The translations under genes were made by a program, and so were the position numbers. From contig NZ_RPFJ01000009.1 of assembly GCF_003813905.1 (NCBI RefSeq), positions 1 through 64,000 on the forward strand: DNA of 64,000 bases. The letters run 5' to 3'. A model generated the notes under the pieces. It saw only the letters and a program-made list of their open reading frames with translations. It had not been told where the DNA came from and ran no database searches. Below, piece by piece: positions 27,764-37,000 of this stretch (position 1 is its first letter; every line of letters begins with the position of its first letter). This DNA comes from Aureibaculum marinum (GTDB taxonomy: Bacteria; Bacteroidota; Bacteroidia; Flavobacteriales; Flavobacteriaceae).

Positions 27764-28603
27764 ATGGAAAATGCAATTAATATCATAAAGTATTCGGGTG
27801 AGGTTGAAGTTTTCAATATTGAAAAGCTAAAACGCTCTTTGAGGCATTCCAAGGCAAGTGAACAACTTGTAGTGGAAATCGCTGAAGAAGTACAGAAGCA
27901 ATTAACAGACGGTATGACAACCAAACGAATTTATGAAATTGCTTATGAGATTTTGAAACAGAAATCAAAATCAGGTTCTGCTCGATACAAGCTCAAAAAA
28001 GCCATTATGGAATTTGGTCCTACTGGCTACCCTTTTGAGAGATATATTGGTAAAATTCTCGAATATGAAGGTTTCAAAACAGATGTAGGTGTCGTTATGC
28101 AAGGTCATTGCGTAACCCACGAGGTAGATGTAACCGCTTTGAAAGCTAACGAACATTATTTAGTGGAATGTAAGTTCCATAGTGACCAAGGCAGGAATTG
28201 CAATGTAAAAATACCTCTTTACATACAGTCCAGGTTTAAAGATTTAGAAACCCATTGGCTAAAGCAAAAAGACCATTCCAAGAAATTTCATAAAGGCTGG
28301 GTTTATACCAATACAAGATTCTCAACCGATGCAATTCAATTTGGTGAATGTGCAGGACTTGGATTAGTTAGTTGGGATTATCCTCAACAAAATAATCTTA
28401 AAAGTAAAATTGACCGCTCAAGATTGTACCCAATTACAGCATTGCCCTCATTGAGCAAACAGGATAAACAAAAGATTCTAAACAATGGTATTGTGCTTTG
28501 TAGAGAGGTTTGCGATAATCCCAAGCTTTTAAACACCTTAGGAATACCTACAACGAAAAAGAAAAAGATTTTAGAAGAAGCTAATGAATTATGTAATCAC
28601 TAA
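27764..28603 (+). CDS. ATP-cone domain fused to a PD-(D/E)XK nuclease-like domain
   Basis: A 279-residue protein. The first ~85 residues are an ATP-cone (IIKYSGEVEVFNIEKLKRSLRHSKAS ... YEILKQKS), the nucleotide-sensing module of ribonucleotide reductases and NrdR. Residues ~88-140 read as a restriction-endonuclease-like core: FERYIGKILEYEGF, then E120-V-D122 and E135-C-K137 in YLVECKFH, the pattern of Mrr-like nucleases. The C-terminal part (about 200-279) may be a helix-hairpin-helix-like segment (LSKQDKQKILNNGIV). An ATP/dATP-gated nuclease is a reasonable reading. It is unusual in a metal island and lies six bases before an AAA-type P-loop gene, with which it may work. Confidence 0.75.
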   Translation: MENAINIIKYSGEVEVFNIEKLKRSLRHSKASEQLVVEIAEEVQKQLTDGMTTKRIYEIAYEILKQKSKSGSARYKLKKAIMEFGPTGYPFERYIGKILEYEGFKTDVGVVMQGHCVTHEVDVTALKANEHYLVECKFHSDQGRNCNVKIPLYIQSRFKDLETHWLKQKDHSKKFHKGWVYTNTRFSTDAIQFGECAGLGLVSWDYPQQNNLKSKIDRSRLYPITALPSLSKQDKQKILNNGIVLCREVCDNPKLLNTLGIPTTKKKKILEEANELCNH

Positions 28604-28609
28604 AAGAAA

Positions 28610-29161
28610 ATGAAGAATTACCAAATCATAGAAACCAATTGGTGTGTCATAACAGGAGGCCCAAGCACTGGCAAAACTACTACTATCAATATGCTTGCAG
28701 AACTGGGGTATGAAACTACCATTGAACACGCTAGACATTATATAGATACGATGCGAATAAAGGGGCAAACAGTTGAAGAACTTCGAAGCAATAAACGAGA
28801 GTTTCAACTCGGTGTTTTAGATATGCAAATCGAACAGGAAGCATCGATAAACCCTAAAGATTTAGTTTTTCTAGACAGGGCAATCCCAGATGCGTTAGCA
28901 TATTATCGGTTTTTAAAATTGGAAGTTGACGAAATTTTAAAAGACGCAATGCGCAAAGTGAATTATAAAAAGATTTTCGTTTTAGACAAACTGCCTTTAA
29001 TAAACGACTATGCGCGATTGGAAAGTGAAAACGACCAAAATCAAATACACAATCTTATTACCGAAGTGTATGAATCATTACCCTTTCCAGTAGTACACGT
29101 ACCTGTATTACCACCATTGGAACGAGTGAATTTTATATTGAACAGTATTAAAGACAATTAA
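28610..29161 (+). CDS. P-loop ATPase/kinase (AAA_28, NadR-like)
   Basis: A 183-residue nucleotide-binding protein. Walker A is GGPSTGKTTT near residue 17; a Walker-B-like segment is DLVFLDRAIPDALAY; the rest is compact and helical, ending in PVVHVPVLPPLERVNFIL. It resembles the AAA_28 / NadR ribosylnicotinamide-kinase-like family. The substrate is unknown. Its tight linkage to the ATP-cone nuclease suggests a two-gene unit sensing or modifying nucleotides. It ends two bases before copB. Confidence 0.75.
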   Translation: MKNYQIIETNWCVITGGPSTGKTTTINMLAELGYETTIEHARHYIDTMRIKGQTVEELRSNKREFQLGVLDMQIEQEASINPKDLVFLDRAIPDALAYYRFLKLEVDEILKDAMRKVNYKKIFVLDKLPLINDYARLESENDQNQIHNLITEVYESLPFPVVHVPVLPPLERVNFILNSIKDN

Positions 29162-29162
29162 A

Positions 29163-31232
29163 ATGGAAAATCACGAACAACACAAAAATCACAACCACGA
29201 AAACCATTCCAAGCAGAAGACAGGAATGGACCACAGTAAGATGGACCATTCAGGTCATAATCCTGCTCACGGCGAAATGGGACACGACCATCACAAAATG
29301 ATGATAGAAGATTTTAAACGAAGATTTTGGGTGTCCACAATTTTGACCATACCTATTCTTCTATTATCGCCAATGATACAGAATTGGTTGGGCGTAGACT
29401 GGAATTTCACTGGCAGTAATTATGTACTGTTTGCATTGTCGAGTATTGTTTACTTCTACGGCGGATGGCCATTTTTAAAAGGTTTGGTAAGTGAGTTAAA
29501 GAAGAAATCGGCAGGAATGATGACACTTATTGCCGTAGCAATTTCGGCAGCATATTTTTATAGCGTAGCTGTCATTTTTGGGTTTGAGGGGAAAACGTTT
29601 TTTTGGGAGTTGGCAACACTTATCGATGTAATGCTAATTGGTCATTGGCTAGAAATGCGTTCTATTTTGGGTGCAAGTAAAGCCTTGGAAGCTCTAGCGG
29701 CACTAATGCCTAACGAAGCTAACTTGGTTGATGGAAACCAAACTCGAAAAATAAAAATAAACGAACTAAGCGAAGGTGATATCATTCTCATTAAACCAGG
29801 TGAAAAAGTTCCGGCTGACGGCGTAATAGTAGAAGGTAAAAGTGACCTCAATGAAAGTATGCTCACTGGGGAAAGTAAGCCTGTAAGTAAAAGTGTTGAT
29901 GAAGAAGTAATTGGCGGTGCTATTAATGGTAATGGGGTCATCAAAGTACGAGTAAAAGGCATAGGAGAAGAAACCTATTTATCAAAAGTGATAAATATGG
30001 TTCAGACGGCTCAAAAGCAGAAATCCAAAACGCAACGTTTGGCAGACGTAGCAGCAAAATGGCTTACTGTAATTGCATTAGTATTAGGTTTTGGTACATT
30101 CTTTACGTGGTTGGCTTTGGGAGAAACAGTATCATTTGCTCTGGAACGTATGGTAACTGTAATGGTAATCTGTTGTCCACACGCTTTAGGGTTGGCAGTG
30201 CCTTTAGTAGCTGCAATATCTACTAGTATTTCTGCAAAAAATGGACTGTTGATTCGTAACAGAACAGCTTTTGAAGCATCCCGTAAAATATCGACCATTG
30301 TGTTCGACAAAACTGGAACGCTAACTAAAGGTTCACACGAAGTAGTAAGAATTGTTCCATTGTCATCAGACTACGATAGAACAGAACTCTTAAAGTATGC
30401 GACTGCTGTTGAAAGCCCTTCCGAGCACCATATCTCTAAAGGATTAAGGCGAAAAGCAAAAGAGGAAAATATTGAGGTTCCTTCAGTAACCGACTTCAAG
30501 TACAACGCTGGTATTGGTGTTAGTGGAACGGTCAATGGAAAGAAAGTACAAGCAGGTGGATATGTACTAATGGAACAATTGAACAAAGATGTTGCTGAAG
30601 ATAAAGACGAGGGTATTGAAACCAAAATCTTTACCATAGTAGATGATGAAGTGATTGGCTTTGTAACCTTCGCAGATGAAATCAGGGAAAGTTCTTATGA
30701 AGCTATTAAAGTCCTTCAGAAAAACAATATCAAAGTCTCTTTGCTTACTGGAGACAATGAAAAAGTAGCCAAAGATGTCGCTGATAAATTAGGACTAGAT
30801 GATTATATGGCAGAAGTACTGCCAGACCAGAAACAAGACAAAATAATAGAATTGCAAGCAATGGATGAATTTGTGGCAATGACAGGCGACGGTGTAAACG
30901 ATGCACCTGCATTAGCACAAGCAGATGTTGGTATTGCCATTGGTTCTGGAACGGATGTAGCCGCCGAGACCGCAGATATTGTTTTAGTGGACAGTAATCC
31001 AAAAGACATTGCCAACTTGATATTATTTGGTAAGGCTACCTATCGTAAAATGGTCCAAAATCTGGTTTGGGCAACAGGCTACAATATTGTGGCTTTGCCC
31101 TTGGCAACAGGGTTCATCCCTGGGCTTATGATAAGCCCTGCATTTGGCGCGGCGTTAATGAGTATAAGTACCATAATCTGTGCTGTAAATGCACAATTAT
31201 TAAAAAGGAATTTAATAACCACAAAAGAATAA
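29163..31232 (+). CDS. copB: Copper-exporting P1B ATPase with CPH motif (CopB type)
   Basis: A 689-residue inner-membrane ATPase. The N-terminus is His/Met-rich (HEQHKNHNHENHSKQKTG, then DHSKMDHSGHNPAHGEMGHDHHKMM) and has no HMA domain. The transmembrane site is C338-P-H340 in VICCPHALGLAVPL, which marks the P1B-3 / CopB group (Cu2+ or Cu+/Ag+ export). It also shows TGES (MLTGESKP), phosphorylation Asp382 in DKTGTLTKGSH, the HP-like SEHHISKG, and GDGVNDAPALAQADVG. Full length. With the RND pump it provides cytoplasmic and periplasmic copper export. Confidence 0.93.
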   Translation: MENHEQHKNHNHENHSKQKTGMDHSKMDHSGHNPAHGEMGHDHHKMMIEDFKRRFWVSTILTIPILLLSPMIQNWLGVDWNFTGSNYVLFALSSIVYFYGGWPFLKGLVSELKKKSAGMMTLIAVAISAAYFYSVAVIFGFEGKTFFWELATLIDVMLIGHWLEMRSILGASKALEALAALMPNEANLVDGNQTRKIKINELSEGDIILIKPGEKVPADGVIVEGKSDLNESMLTGESKPVSKSVDEEVIGGAINGNGVIKVRVKGIGEETYLSKVINMVQTAQKQKSKTQRLADVAAKWLTVIALVLGFGTFFTWLALGETVSFALERMVTVMVICCPHALGLAVPLVAAISTSISAKNGLLIRNRTAFEASRKISTIVFDKTGTLTKGSHEVVRIVPLSSDYDRTELLKYATAVESPSEHHISKGLRRKAKEENIEVPSVTDFKYNAGIGVSGTVNGKKVQAGGYVLMEQLNKDVAEDKDEGIETKIFTIVDDEVIGFVTFADEIRESSYEAIKVLQKNNIKVSLLTGDNEKVAKDVADKLGLDDYMAEVLPDQKQDKIIELQAMDEFVAMTGDGVNDAPALAQADVGIAIGSGTDVAAETADIVLVDSNPKDIANLILFGKATYRKMVQNLVWATGYNIVALPLATGFIPGLMISPAFGAALMSISTIICAVNAQLLKRNLITTKE

Positions 31233-31236
31233 ATCT

Positions 31237-31821
31237 ATGAAAATCATATTCACAATACTATTTGCTGGAATCCTCCTCATAAGTTGTAAAAACGTAAATA
31301 GTAATAAAGAAGAACATAACCACCAAGAAACTATGGAGGTGGATGCTGAGAAGAATAAAAAGAAAGTTTTAAGCCCTCATACATCTGCAATGGCAATGGT
31401 AGGTGATGCACATATTCACGTAGACTATTCATCACCTGGAGTTAGGGGTAGAATAATTTTCGGCGGTTTATTGGCATACGACCAAGTATGGCAATCAGGA
31501 GCACATATGGCTACTTGGATAGAGACCAATAAGAATTTACAAATTAAAGGTAAAACACTTCCTGCGGGTAAATACGGATTCTTTACAATTCCTTCAAAAG
31601 ATGAATGGACAGTCATATTTAACTCTAATTGGGAGCAACACGGTAAAGATGAATATGATGAAAAAGATGATGTAATTAGGTTTAAAGTAAAACCTAATTT
31701 TTCTGAAGAAATAAAGGAACATTTAGAATACAAAGTCAGCAAAGTTGATGACGTCGAAGGGAAAATAAGTCTGTCTTGGGAAAAAGTATCAATTGACTTC
31801 AATTTTAAAGTAGAGCAATAG
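31237..31821 (+). CDS. DUF2911-family lipoprotein
   Basis: A 194-residue lipoprotein (lipobox ILLISC, Cys17) with a Glu/His-rich linker. The DUF2911 domain follows, with the signature VDYSSPGVRGRIIFGGLLAYDQVWQSGAHMATWIE and LPAGKYGFFTIPSKDEWTVIFN. Function unknown; family members are secreted in Bacteroidota. In this operon it likely sits in the periplasm or outer membrane near the copper system. It starts 4 bases after copB and ends next to the PepSY gene. Confidence 0.85.
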   Translation: MKIIFTILFAGILLISCKNVNSNKEEHNHQETMEVDAEKNKKKVLSPHTSAMAMVGDAHIHVDYSSPGVRGRIIFGGLLAYDQVWQSGAHMATWIETNKNLQIKGKTLPAGKYGFFTIPSKDEWTVIFNSNWEQHGKDEYDEKDDVIRFKVKPNFSEEIKEHLEYKVSKVDDVEGKISLSWEKVSIDFNFKVEQ

Positions 31822-32538
31822 ATGGTAAATAGGCACACAGCACTAAAAATTAGAAAAACACACCGCTATTTAGGGTTGTTTTTAGGAATACAATTTTTGT
31901 TTTGGACGATTAGCGGTATGTATTTCAGTTGGACAGATATTGACGATATACACGGTGACCACTTTAAAAATTTAGAGCATCAGCCCAAAGCGTTTAACAA
32001 TCTTATAAGTCCATCACAACTTAATGTTTCTGAAGGTGTTAACACCATCGCTTTAAGAGATATTGGTAACGTGCCATATTATTGGGTAAATGGCAAGCAG
32101 CTGTATAATGCTGTAGATGGAAGCCCAAAGAATAGCATCACAGAGGAAGAAGCACTCTATGTTGCTAAAAACTATATGAAAAACGGTTTAGAGGTGGACG
32201 CTATTGAGCAAATAAATGAGGTTGGAAAGCATCACGAATATAGAGAGAAACTATTGCCTGCTTATGTGATTTCATATAAAACAGACGAAGCCCTTAAAGC
32301 CTATGTATCGACAAAAGACGGAAAATTTCAAACCGTTAGACATCGAAGTTGGCGTTGGTTCGACTTTTTATGGATGACACACACTATGGATTACGACGGT
32401 AGGGATAATTTCAATACTATGGTCTTAAGAGCTTTCTCCCTTTTAGGTTTGATTACAGTATTAAGTGGCTTCTTATTATGGTACACATCATCACCCTCAG
32501 TTAGAAAATTATTAAAACGAAAAAAAACAAAGAAATGA
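31822..32538 (+). CDS. PepSY-domain membrane protein
   Basis: A 238-residue protein with an N-terminal helix (YLGLFLGIQFLFWTISGMYFSW), a PepSY-like periplasmic domain (EEEALYVAKNYMKNGLEVDAIEQI; YVISYKTDEALKAYVSTKDGKFQTVRHR) and a C-terminal helix (FSLLGLITVLSGFLLWYTSS). The WMTHTMDYDGRD segment is typical of this iron/copper-linked family, related to PepSY-TM proteins with roles in metal reduction. Starts directly on the previous stop and overlaps the next start by four bases. Confidence 0.82.
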   Translation: MVNRHTALKIRKTHRYLGLFLGIQFLFWTISGMYFSWTDIDDIHGDHFKNLEHQPKAFNNLISPSQLNVSEGVNTIALRDIGNVPYYWVNGKQLYNAVDGSPKNSITEEEALYVAKNYMKNGLEVDAIEQINEVGKHHEYREKLLPAYVISYKTDEALKAYVSTKDGKFQTVRHRSWRWFDFLWMTHTMDYDGRDNFNTMVLRAFSLLGLITVLSGFLLWYTSSPSVRKLLKRKKTKK

Positions 32539-34307
32539 AGAAATACGCGATTTACATTGGATTAGTAGTCCTAGGATTACTGTTTGGGTGGTTACTATTC
32601 GGTAACTCATCAAACAAGGAAGCAGAGCATAATCACAATGAAGTGGCAGAGACCAATCAAATGTGGACCTGTTCAATGCATCCACAGATTATGCAACCAG
32701 AAGCAGGCGACTGCCCTATATGTGGGATGGATTTAATTCCTGCCGAAAGTGGTGCAGATGGTTTGTTGGCAGACCAATTCAAACTTACAGAAAACGCAAT
32801 GGCTTTGGCCAACATTCAGACATCCATAGTTGGTAATGGTGACGTGGAGAATAACACCATAAAGTTATCAGGAAAAATAGTAGAAAATGAAGAATCCAAC
32901 GCTGTGCAAGTAAGCTATTTTTCCGGAAGAATTGAACGTTTGAATGTGAGCTTTACGGGTGAAGAAATTCGTAAGGGGCAACTGTTAGCTACTATTTACT
33001 CGCCTGAATTATATGCAGCGCAACAAGAGTTGATTACGGCAGCTTCATTAAAAGAGTCGCAACCAGCATTATACAATGCGGTCAGAAACAAATTGAAACT
33101 CTGGAAATTATCGGAGAATCAAATTAATAAAATTGAGACTTCTGGTAAGGTGTTAGAAAACTTTCCTGTATATGCTACTGTTTCTGGTACAGTTTCAGAA
33201 AAATTAGTAGAACAAGGAGATTATATAAAGCAAGGTCAACCATTATTAAAAATAGCGAAACTAAATACGGTTTGGGCAAATTTCGATGTCTATGAAAATC
33301 AGATTGATTTATTCAAAAAAGAACAAGATGTGGCTATCACCACCAATACTTATCCAGACAAAGAATTCAAAGGGAAAGTTTCATTTATAGACCCAGTATT
33401 AGATACACGTACAAGAACCGTAAAATTAAGAGTTGTATTAAACAATACAAAAGATGAGCTTAAACCAGGAATGTTTGTTGAAGGTAACATTGAAGGTATT
33501 TCTTCAACTAAAGAACAATCACTTAGTATTCCATCAACAGCGGTCTTATGGACTGGAGAGCGTTCGGTTGTCTATCTAAAAAGTAACCCTGATGAACCAG
33601 TTTTTGAAATGCGCGAAGTAAAATTGGGTAATACTTTAGGCGATAATTATGAGGTGTTAAATGGCTTGGAGAATGGTGATGAAATAGTCACTAATGGAAC
33701 TTTTACCATCGATGCAGCTGCTCAATTACAGGGTAAAAAATCAATGATGAACAAGGAAGGTGGAAAAGTAATGACCGGACACGAAGGACATTTGGGAATG
33801 CAAGAAACAACTTCAAGTGACAATAGTAATCACTCTGAAATGAATGAGAGAATAAAGGTCTCGGTGGATTTTCAAAGTCAATTGAAAACTGCTTTTAATG
33901 ATTATTTAGAAGTAAAAAATGCATTGGTAAAAGATGATTCAAAGAAAGTAGCTGACGATGCAAAGAAACTACTCGATAAATTGAATCTGATAGATATGAC
34001 CCTATTGAAGGACAACAATGCTCATAATCACTGGATGAAGTTAGAGAAAGAACTAAAATCTTCAACTAAATCTATTGCTGAAACCTCGGATATAAAAGAA
34101 CAGAGAAATCATTTTAAGCATCTATCATCACATTTGGGCACTGCAATACAGTTATTTGGAGTAAACGAAAAGGTTTACAATCAATTTTGCCCAATGGCAG
34201 ATAACAACAAAGGCGCTTATTGGTTGAGCAAAGAAGAAAAAGTATTAAACCCATATTTCGGTGATGCAATGCTGACCTGTGGAGAGGTAAAACAGGTAAT
34301 AGACTAA
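32535..34307 (+). CDS. cusB: CusB-like membrane-fusion protein with YHS and DUF3347 domains
   Basis: A 590-residue adaptor of the copper RND pump. An N-terminal anchor (IYIGLVVLGLLFGWLLFG) is followed by a heavy-metal-binding YHS-like domain (MWTCSMHPQIMQPEAGDCPICGMDL), the membrane-fusion body (VSYFSGRIERLNVSFTGEEIRKGQLLATIYSP; AKLNTVWANFDVYENQIDLFKKEQDV; RTRTVKLRVVLNNTKDELKPGMFVEG), a Met/His linker, and a C-terminal DUF3347 domain ending QFCPMADNNKGAYWLSKEE. That last domain parallels the separate protein at 23967, so the island carries it twice, once free and once fused. It is the last gene of the copper run. Confidence 0.92.
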   Translation: MKKYAIYIGLVVLGLLFGWLLFGNSSNKEAEHNHNEVAETNQMWTCSMHPQIMQPEAGDCPICGMDLIPAESGADGLLADQFKLTENAMALANIQTSIVGNGDVENNTIKLSGKIVENEESNAVQVSYFSGRIERLNVSFTGEEIRKGQLLATIYSPELYAAQQELITAASLKESQPALYNAVRNKLKLWKLSENQINKIETSGKVLENFPVYATVSGTVSEKLVEQGDYIKQGQPLLKIAKLNTVWANFDVYENQIDLFKKEQDVAITTNTYPDKEFKGKVSFIDPVLDTRTRTVKLRVVLNNTKDELKPGMFVEGNIEGISSTKEQSLSIPSTAVLWTGERSVVYLKSNPDEPVFEMREVKLGNTLGDNYEVLNGLENGDEIVTNGTFTIDAAAQLQGKKSMMNKEGGKVMTGHEGHLGMQETTSSDNSNHSEMNERIKVSVDFQSQLKTAFNDYLEVKNALVKDDSKKVADDAKKLLDKLNLIDMTLLKDNNAHNHWMKLEKELKSSTKSIAETSDIKEQRNHFKHLSSHLGTAIQLFGVNEKVYNQFCPMADNNKGAYWLSKEEKVLNPYFGDAMLTCGEVKQVID

Positions 34308-34336
34308 TCAACCATTTAGCACAAAACTATTGTATT

Positions 34337-34822
34337 ATGAAAACTCATATTATTTCAACAGGTGGCACGATTGAAGGTCTGGATTACGAAAATCTTAATC
34401 AAAAGCAAACAAATACAGTTGCTATTGAAGATATACTTTCAAATGCCAAAATCACTTCAGCTTACAGCATAGATAAAATTCTGAATAAGGATAGTCGCTT
34501 TATTAATGATGATGACAGAGAACTAATAGCTAAAACCATCAATTCTTCAGACTCGGATAAGATATTATTAACTCACGGTACTGTTACAATGGCTGAAACA
34601 GCCAAATTCTTAGGCAGGCTTAAAATCAAAAAAACCATCGTTCTCACTGGAGCATTTGTTTTGGGAACAAAAAAGAATAGCGATGCGCCTTTCAATTTGG
34701 GATTTGCTCTTTCTGCGCTTCAGTTTCTAGAACCAGGAGTTTACATCGCTATGAACGGAACAGTTTTTAATTGGGATAATGTCCGAAAAAATAATCAGCA
34801 CAATCGGTTTGAAACCATATAA
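34337..34822 (+). CDS. Asparaginase N-domain-like protein
   Basis: A 161-residue protein that matches only the N-terminal half of L-asparaginase: IISTGGTIEGLDYE carries the first catalytic Thr and LLTHGTVTMAETAKFL resembles the second HGTDTM motif, here with V in place of D. The C-terminal domain of a normal (~330 residue) asparaginase is missing, so it may not be an active asparaginase. Short versions like this recur in flavobacterial mobile elements, with unknown function. It is 15 bases upstream of the LuxR-type regulator. Confidence 0.75.
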   Translation: MKTHIISTGGTIEGLDYENLNQKQTNTVAIEDILSNAKITSAYSIDKILNKDSRFINDDDRELIAKTINSSDSDKILLTHGTVTMAETAKFLGRLKIKKTIVLTGAFVLGTKKNSDAPFNLGFALSALQFLEPGVYIAMNGTVFNWDNVRKNNQHNRFETI

Positions 34823-34837
34823 GGTTCAGTATACGCT

Positions 34838-35755
34838 ATGTTTGGAACCTCGATACATTGGACAACTTTTTTCTATCTTTTATTAGATACGGTCATTGTA
34901 TTGTTTACACTTTACTATTCAACGCGTAGGTATTCTAGCGGTTACAAAAGATTTTTCTATCTAGGCATACTGTTCATAACATACAATCTAACAGGTGGGT
35001 TCTTACCAATTGATAACTTTCCAGGACCTTTCATCCTTCAATATATCATAACCTACGGGGTCGCTATTTCGCTATGCGTTTATATCGTTTACTACTTGTA
35101 CAAGGAATATGATATTGTGGTTTTAAAATATAATTCTTCTATACGAAATTTAGCAATTTTAGTCTCAGCAAGTTTCATCGTCCTCTTTTTAATTCCTTAC
35201 TTCTTTACAAATTCGTTGAACTCTTCAAGATTACTTTTTACCATACCAATTTCGATAATCGCCTTTTTATTTTTAGGGATGTTTTACGAGAGAATTTCTA
35301 ATCCAAGTAACCCAAATGAATATATTTTACGTCGTAACAGATTATCAATGGTTAGTGTGGCGAGTATAGCTCTTTTACCTGTACTGACATTTATTGGAGA
35401 TTATCAGTGGTTGACCTTCACAGTTATGAATGCATCTTTCTACGCCATAACGATTATTGAGATAGATAGGCACCTTTACTTTCTAGAAAATAAGACAAAA
35501 ATGTACGAAGTATTTGCAATGAGCAAAGAACAGGCAATCAACTCGGCTGATACAAGAATTATTTATGAAAATTTGACAAGAAGAGAAATAGAGATTACCT
35601 TGTCCATTCTCGGCAATCTTAGTTATAAACAAATTGCCAAGGATTTATTCATTGCAGAAAGTACAGTATCAAAACACGCCTCTAACATCTACAAAAAAAC
35701 AGGCGCAAAGAATAGAAGGCAATTTATTTCTCGCTACAGAAAAAAATCGAAATAG
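34838..35755 (+). CDS. Membrane-bound LuxR-type regulator
   Basis: A 305-residue protein. The first ~215 residues hold about seven hydrophobic segments (for example FFYLLLDTVIVLFTLYY, YGVAISLCVYIVYYLYK, ILVSASFIVLFLIPYFF). The C-terminus is a LuxR-type helix-turn-helix: LTRREIEITLSILGNLSYKQIAKDLFIAESTVSKHASNIYKKTGAKNRRQFI. A membrane sensor tied to a DNA-binding output is implied. It precedes rteC and so may link an outside signal to excision of the element. Confidence 0.85.
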   Translation: MFGTSIHWTTFFYLLLDTVIVLFTLYYSTRRYSSGYKRFFYLGILFITYNLTGGFLPIDNFPGPFILQYIITYGVAISLCVYIVYYLYKEYDIVVLKYNSSIRNLAILVSASFIVLFLIPYFFTNSLNSSRLLFTIPISIIAFLFLGMFYERISNPSNPNEYILRRNRLSMVSVASIALLPVLTFIGDYQWLTFTVMNASFYAITIIEIDRHLYFLENKTKMYEVFAMSKEQAINSADTRIIYENLTRREIEITLSILGNLSYKQIAKDLFIAESTVSKHASNIYKKTGAKNRRQFISRYRKKSK

Positions 35756-35780
35756 CGTTATTCTTAGGTTTATAGCAATT

Positions 35781-35821
35781 ACCGTAGGAATATACGGTTG
35801 ATTCCGTACATAACTACGGAA
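35781..35821. promoter_or_regulatory. Paired palindromes upstream of rteC (ACCGTA/TACGGT and TTCCGTA/TACGGAA)
   Basis: ACCGTA (35781-35786) and TACGGT (35793-35798) are inverted with a 6-base spacer. TTCCGTA (35802-35808) and TACGGAA (35815-35821) are inverted with a 6-base spacer. The same CCGTA core recurs downstream of rteC. These are candidate RteC sites, giving autoregulation. Confidence 0.6.
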
Positions 35822-35983
35822 TAAATTACGCTTCTTTAAAAATTATGTTAGTACTTTACGATTAGTTCTTTAGCTCATTCTTAGTATAAACTTCTACTTT
35901 CAAAGTATGGTACTACGCATTGATACCAAAGAATTCTAACAACTAAACCACCCAAACCTAGATGGACTTAACTGTATTTATGG

Positions 35984-36826
35984 ATGCAATTGGATTTAAA
36001 AACATTATGCGAAAATCTTCTCGAAGAGTTAAACGGGATAAGGCTCGAAAATCTACCGATTTTGGAGCAATCTTATCGTTCTATTGAGTTAAGTAGAAAT
36101 TTGCTTAGTGTTTTCAAAAGAGAAATTTTGGTTAATGATTTTGAAAGTGTCGATAAAGAAATAGTCTTTTTCAAGAAAATTAAGCAAATACCATTAGTCA
36201 AGCTTATTTACTTCTCCGAGATTCATTCTTTTGAAATTCAATTCCCCAAAGCGGACAGTGCTGCCCAATTAAAATTTGTAAAAAAGAAGATTAACAAATT
36301 AAATCGATTTTTCCTTTATAATATTGACTTCAGTCAATATGTAAAATCTGGGGCAACTCACTTCGATAAAGCTTACTATACCAGAAGCCATCTTGATATT
36401 TACCATATTACTACTTCCAAATTTTATTTTCAAGACCCTGATTTTTGTACACCAAGAGATATGCTTTTGGGAAAGTTCAAGGCGTATATTTCTCTTATCA
36501 ACTATATGGACCAAAAGAAACATTCTATTAAAAATAAATTAAACGGTAATAGCGTGAATATAAAACCTACGGAAAAAATTCCTTGGCCATTCACAAATAC
36601 GGATTGGGTAGAACTTCTCTATGCATTATCTGCTAGTGGAATTGCGAAACAAAAAGGTCTTAGTATTATTAGAATATCTAAAATATTGCAAGAGGTATTT
36701 GACTTTACCCCAAAGGAAATCTACAAAACCTTTCAAGACATCAAAAACCGCAAAAATAGCCGGACATTGTTTCTTGACCAACTGACTGCCTCACTTCTTT
36801 CGGAAATGGACAAAAGTGAGGAATAG
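35984..36826 (+). CDS. rteC: RteC-like regulator of excision/transfer
   Basis: A 280-residue protein resembling RteC of CTnDOT-type conjugative transposons: N-terminal helical region (LENLPILEQSYRSIELSRNLL), middle FFLYNIDFSQYVKSGATHFDKAYYTR (RteC-family core), and a C-terminal winged-helix part (WTELLYALSASG-type helix, here WVELLYALSASGIAKQKGLSI, then IYKTFQDIKNRKNSRTLFLDQL). In CTnDOT RteC binds inverted half-sites and activates the excision operon. Here the next gene is an excisionase-like HTH, and ACCGTA/TACGGT palindromes flank rteC, consistent with the same wiring. Confidence 0.88.
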   Translation: MQLDLKTLCENLLEELNGIRLENLPILEQSYRSIELSRNLLSVFKREILVNDFESVDKEIVFFKKIKQIPLVKLIYFSEIHSFEIQFPKADSAAQLKFVKKKINKLNRFFLYNIDFSQYVKSGATHFDKAYYTRSHLDIYHITTSKFYFQDPDFCTPRDMLLGKFKAYISLINYMDQKKHSIKNKLNGNSVNIKPTEKIPWPFTNTDWVELLYALSASGIAKQKGLSIIRISKILQEVFDFTPKEIYKTFQDIKNRKNSRTLFLDQLTASLLSEMDKSEE

Positions 36827-36862
36827 TTATTCGTTTGCCCTTCTTTTATTCTTTAAAATAAG

Positions 36863-36886
36863 ACCGTACTACGGTTGACCTACGGT
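36863..36886. promoter_or_regulatory. ACCGTA-C-TACGGT palindrome plus extra half-site
   Basis: Perfect 6-1-6 palindrome ACCGTA (36863-36868), C, TACGGT (36870-36875), then another half-site TACGGT at 36881-36886. It lies in the 312-base gap between rteC and the xis-like gene. Confidence 0.65.
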
Positions 36887-37000
36887 AATCACATTGTACA
36901 CCTGTTTTCCATAAATTTTGATACAATTTAAAGGTCTATTAATTACGGAAACTCAAGAAAATAGCACTAAAACAAATCAAATTTCAAAATGTTAAATTTT

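Noticed and set aside
34337-34822. Calling this a functional L-asparaginase
   Set aside because: Only the N-terminal half is present, and the second motif has HGTVTM instead of HGTDTM.
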